Below are positions 61,641 to 64,000 of a DNA stretch of 64,000 nt, in pieces. How positions within the stretch are numbered: the first letter of the stretch is position 1; each line of letters starts with the position of its first letter. The notes beneath the pieces were generated by a model that worked only from the letters and a program-made list of their open reading frames with translations, did not search any database and was not told where the DNA came from. A program made the translations under genes and the position numbers. The DNA is from Mucilaginibacter roseus (GTDB lineage Bacteria; Bacteroidota; Bacteroidia; Sphingobacteriales; Sphingobacteriaceae): the NCBI RefSeq assembly GCF_021215455.1, contig NZ_JAJPWV010000001.1, positions 62,001-126,000 of the forward strand, given 5' to 3'.

Positions 61641-62482
61641 AGCGTACCACAGAACGGTTACTTGCGGCCATGGAGCATCAACTGGCAGCCGTTACCCTGA
61701 ACGGGCAAACGCCGACAGATCAATACCGCAGTTCGATCCTGATCTGCAAAAAGGCGATGACCAAGCTCAAAAGTTATATTTCCAGTTATTCCTTTGAAAG
61801 CCCTGCTGAGGAGATCCATTTCTTCAAGGAGGTCAAACCTTTATTCTACAGCAAATACATCTATTTCATCAACGTTTATAATTTTCTGATGCAGTTACCG
61901 CTTGGCGGCGAAGAAAGTCTGCGGAGTTATATCAGCTTCCAGTTGACCGACCTCCAGCGTTTCTTCGACAGCAACAAGGCTTTTTACCAGTATTACCGTT
62001 CCGGCAGCACGAAAATGGATGAAGTGTATTTTACCCGGGGCGGTTTCGACGTGCAGATGGAGCTGGAGGATTTCGAGGAAGATGAACAATACAGCACCAG
62101 TCATGACTACAAGTTATCCAAGATCATGGCCAATGAAAAGTTCCAGGATTACCTGAAACTCGAATATGCCCGCATCGGCAACGAGGATGCTTACCCGCTC
62201 AACGGGCAGGAAATATTCCCGTTCGTTCATCCCAACTGGACGGCCAGCCAGACGGATGCGATCGAACTGATCTATTCGTTGAAATCTTCCGCAGCGGTCA
62301 ACCACGGCAATATCGACATCAATGAACTGGTGGCCATCTTCGAATTTATCTTCCAGATGGAGATCCATGAGACCTATCACAAACTGCTGGACATTACCCG
62401 GCGGAAAAAGGAAATGTTCATCTTTCTGAACCGGCTGCGCAACAGCCTGGAAAACTTTATCAACGATAAACTGAGTTTGTGA
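61637..62482 (+). CDS. rteC: RteC-family protein, regulator of conjugative element excision
   Basis: A 281-aa protein matching RteC of the CTnDOT type in length and content (SYSFESPAEEIHFFKEVKPL, YSKYIYFINVYNF, then a C-terminal FIFQMEIHETYHKLLDITRR). RteC activates excision genes of Bacteroidetes conjugative transposons; in CTnDOT it is controlled by the RteAB two-component system. No rteA or rteB is in the window. The ATG overlaps the stop of the PLP enzyme gene (ATGA), which couples their translation. A terminator follows, so the two genes form a closed unit. Confidence 0.88.
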   Translation: MKRTTERLLAAMEHQLAAVTLNGQTPTDQYRSSILICKKAMTKLKSYISSYSFESPAEEIHFFKEVKPLFYSKYIYFINVYNFLMQLPLGGEESLRSYISFQLTDLQRFFDSNKAFYQYYRSGSTKMDEVYFTRGGFDVQMELEDFEEDEQYSTSHDYKLSKIMANEKFQDYLKLEYARIGNEDAYPLNGQEIFPFVHPNWTASQTDAIELIYSLKSSAAVNHGNIDINELVAIFEFIFQMEIHETYHKLLDITRRKKEMFIFLNRLRNSLENFINDKLSL

Positions 62483-62607
62483 ATGAGCCGCCAGGGAGCC
62501 ACTTTTGGGCGCATCAGCACATGATCATAGCCGGGCAGACCGGAAACTTTAGACAGTTGAATAAAATGGCCGCAGCGACCTGACCAATGAAAGCTTGAGG
62601 TGCTTTC

Positions 62608-62633
62608 AAAAGCCGGCATCGTCCGGCTTTTTT
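62608..62633 (+). terminator. Terminator after rteC
   Basis: AAAAGCCGG, loop CATCGT, CCGGCTTTTTT. A perfect 9-bp stem with a T-tract, about 126 bp after the rteC stop. Confidence 0.85.
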
Positions 62634-62792
62634 GATGCCGTTAATTTTATTTTCAGATCTTCCCCAATCCATTAGGGTCTTTCCTTCAGGCATTTACACA
62701 CCACCCGTTCCCAGATGGTGAAGTAAAAACCGGAGATCATAACACTTTTGTTCCGCCGGGCGGCATGGAGCCCCCGCTTAAAACGAAAGACT

Positions 62793-63296
62793 ATGTTAAA
62801 CGCGATCTCCTGGCAGCAATACCTGACTGTCATCCTCTTAAGCACCATCGCCTGGTACACTTATGTCGGTTTGCGGTACTACCGGACTGAACTGGCCGCC
62901 CTGTTAAAGATCAAGCCGGGCAGATCAACCGCCACGCCACCGGTTGCCGCCCGGCATCAAAACGTTATGGGCGCGGTCAGGCCCGATGTGGGTACAAGCC
63001 TTCATGCTGCGGAAGAACTCGTTTTCTCGGCTGGTCAGCCCGATGAAATCGAGGACCAGACCATTCCCAGGGGGCCTTCAGACGACCTGCTCGACGAAGC
63101 GAAAGTCCTGGTCGATGCCTTCAGCGGGAATGATAATAAAACGGAGTTTCTCGGTCTTCTCCAACTTTTACTGGGCAAGTACGAGGTACTCAGTGATGAG
63201 ATCAGCCTCCCGGCATTGATCCCTGAACTGAGTGATTATGCCAAAGACCGCTTACCCTTTCCTATCAAACAGGGCGAATGGCCCATCACCTTTTAA
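62793..63296 (+). CDS. Conjugation-locus protein with one membrane segment
   Basis: A 167-aa protein from ATG 62793 (MLNAISWQQYLTVILLSTIA); the in-frame ATG at 62748 is less likely because it precedes the natural membrane-segment start. One N-terminal helix is followed by an acidic soluble part (EIEDQTIPRGPSDDLLDEAK). It is the first gene of the transfer operon and lies 11 bp before the TraE-like gene, where related elements carry a small uncharacterised gene. No motif is recognised. Confidence 0.6.
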   Translation: MLNAISWQQYLTVILLSTIAWYTYVGLRYYRTELAALLKIKPGRSTATPPVAARHQNVMGAVRPDVGTSLHAAEELVFSAGQPDEIEDQTIPRGPSDDLLDEAKVLVDAFSGNDNKTEFLGLLQLLLGKYEVLSDEISLPALIPELSDYAKDRLPFPIKQGEWPITF

Positions 63297-63307
63297 ATCA
63301 ATTCATC

Positions 63308-63613
63308 ATGAAAAAAACACGCAAAACACTTTACGCCGCATTGGCACTGCTGATCATCAGTATCAGTGCGTCTGCGCAGGATGGCAACGCCGGTATCAAT
63401 GAAGCCACCAACCAGGTCAAAAGCTATTTTGATACGGGTACGAACCTGATGTATGCCATCGGGGCGATCGTCGGCCTGGTCGGCGCGATCAAGGTCTACA
63501 AAAAATGGAACGACGGGGAGCAGGATACTGGCAAGGTCGCTTCGAGTTGGTTTGGCAGTTGCATCTTCCTGGTCGTGGTCGCCACGGTCCTTAAATCATT
63601 CTTTGGCGTATGA
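63308..63613 (+). CDS. TraE-like DUF4134 conjugation protein
   Basis: A 101-aa protein from ATG 63308. The signal-like helix is ALALLIISISASAQ, and two further hydrophobic segments surround the motif YAIGAIVGLVGAIKVYKKWN, ending FLVVVATVLKSFFGV. This is the DUF4134/TraE family of Bacteroidetes conjugative transposons, a small VirB2-like or inner-membrane component of the type IV secretion apparatus. The stop overlaps the next start (ATGA). Confidence 0.9.
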   Translation: MKKTRKTLYAALALLIISISASAQDGNAGINEATNQVKSYFDTGTNLMYAIGAIVGLVGAIKVYKKWNDGEQDTGKVASSWFGSCIFLVVVATVLKSFFGV

Positions 63614-64000
63614 AAGCAATTATTGATCACATCCGCTGTCCGCTCCACCGGTATACCTTTTCGGTGCGGCCGATACGCCAATGGGTCGAGGACCATTGTG
63701 AAGGCAGTGTACTTAATCTGTTTGCCGGTACAACACGACTGAACGTAGACGAGATCAGAAACGATGCAGACCAGGAAGCCGATGCAGACTATCATATGGA
63801 CGCGCTGGCCTTTTTAGAAAACTGGAAAGGCGGACCATTCGATACCATCCTGCTCGACCCGCCGTATGCCTACCGTAAAAGTATGGAGATGTACAAAGGC
63901 ATGGTCTGCAGCCCGTTCCGTGCGCTCAAGGATGCCATGATCAGGCACCTCAAACCTGCCGGTAAGGTGATCACGTTCGGCTACCATACCGTGGTCATGG
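63610..64000 (+). CDS. DNA methyltransferase-like protein, partial (cut by window end)
   Basis: The ATG at 63610 overlaps the TraE-like stop. The 130 visible residues begin MKAIIDHIRCPLHRYTFSVR and contain LNLFAGTTRL (AdoMet-binding site) and TILLDPPYAYR, the DPPY catalytic motif of N6-adenine or N4-cytosine methyltransferases. The gene runs off the right edge. Small methylases occur in transfer operons of Bacteroidetes elements and may protect the element from host restriction. Confidence 0.75.
   Translation, partial: MKAIIDHIRCPLHRYTFSVRPIRQWVEDHCEGSVLNLFAGTTRLNVDEIRNDADQEADADYHMDALAFLENWKGGPFDTILLDPPYAYRKSMEMYKGMVCSPFRALKDAMIRHLKPAGKVITFGYHTVVM

Noticed and set aside
1-64000. CRISPR arrays, rRNA/tRNA genes and insertion sequences
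   Set aside because: No regularly spaced repeats, rRNA/tRNA-like sequence, transposase motif or IS terminal repeats were seen on reading; a dedicated scan could still find a divergent tRNA.

Overview
The window comes from a Bacteroidota chromosome, most likely Sphingobacteriaceae (Mucilaginibacter/Pedobacter-like). The evidence is a SusC/SusD pair, RteC and TraE-type (DUF4134) conjugation proteins, a PRTRC cassette, and promoter -7 boxes of the Bacteroidota form TAnnTTTG ahead of several genes. No rRNA, tRNA, CRISPR array, integrase or transposase was recognised.

Region 1 (1-18.3 kb) looks like ordinary chromosome. It holds the C-terminal end of a heme O synthase-like protein, a MerR regulator divergent from an alpha/beta hydrolase and a nitronate monooxygenase-like gene, an AraC regulator, an SDR remnant, an SGNH hydrolase, an alcohol dehydrogenase with a type II NADH dehydrogenase, and a TetR-controlled SDR plus TolC/MFP/RND efflux unit followed by DinB, lpdA and a second TetR gene. 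A shared TTGAACAG(C/T)GTTTAA site before the SDR and the efflux operon is a likely TetR operator.

Region 2 (18.5-30.2 kb) starts the accessory DNA. A zincin-like gene is divergent from a SIR2-domain gene. Then comes a leftward PRTRC cassette (ThiF, B, a large F-position protein, C, E, two small proteins, DUF932, SSB), and a GC-rich UvrA2-like gene coupled to a truncated DUF4385 gene.

Region 3 (30.2-51 kb) is a lower-GC island and the most interesting part. A rightward six-gene operon encodes DUF4007, a BrxC-like P-loop ATPase, a PAPS-reductase-family PP-loop protein, DUF262, a Ser/Thr kinase and KptA (RNA 2'-phosphotransferase). It converges on a leftward block encoding an ImmA-like peptidase with an in-frame stop, a 1586-aa sacsin-like GHKL/DUF3883 protein, a small orphan, a second GHKL ATPase, and an NLR-like protein (nuclease-like domain, STAND ATPase, TPR, SEC-C). 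The stops of the two blocks lie about 5 bp apart. I read this as a candidate undescribed anti-phage system with a sulfur-chemistry or PP-loop core; that function is inferred from family membership and layout.

Region 4 (51-64 kb) returns to GC-rich DNA of an integrative conjugative element. It carries a TlpA-SusC-SusD cargo operon, small secreted and MauE/DoxX membrane proteins, a Crp/Fnr regulator divergent from a PLP alpha-oxoamine synthase that is translationally coupled to rteC, and the start of the transfer operon (a membrane protein, TraE/DUF4134, and a DNA-methylase-like gene cut by the window end).
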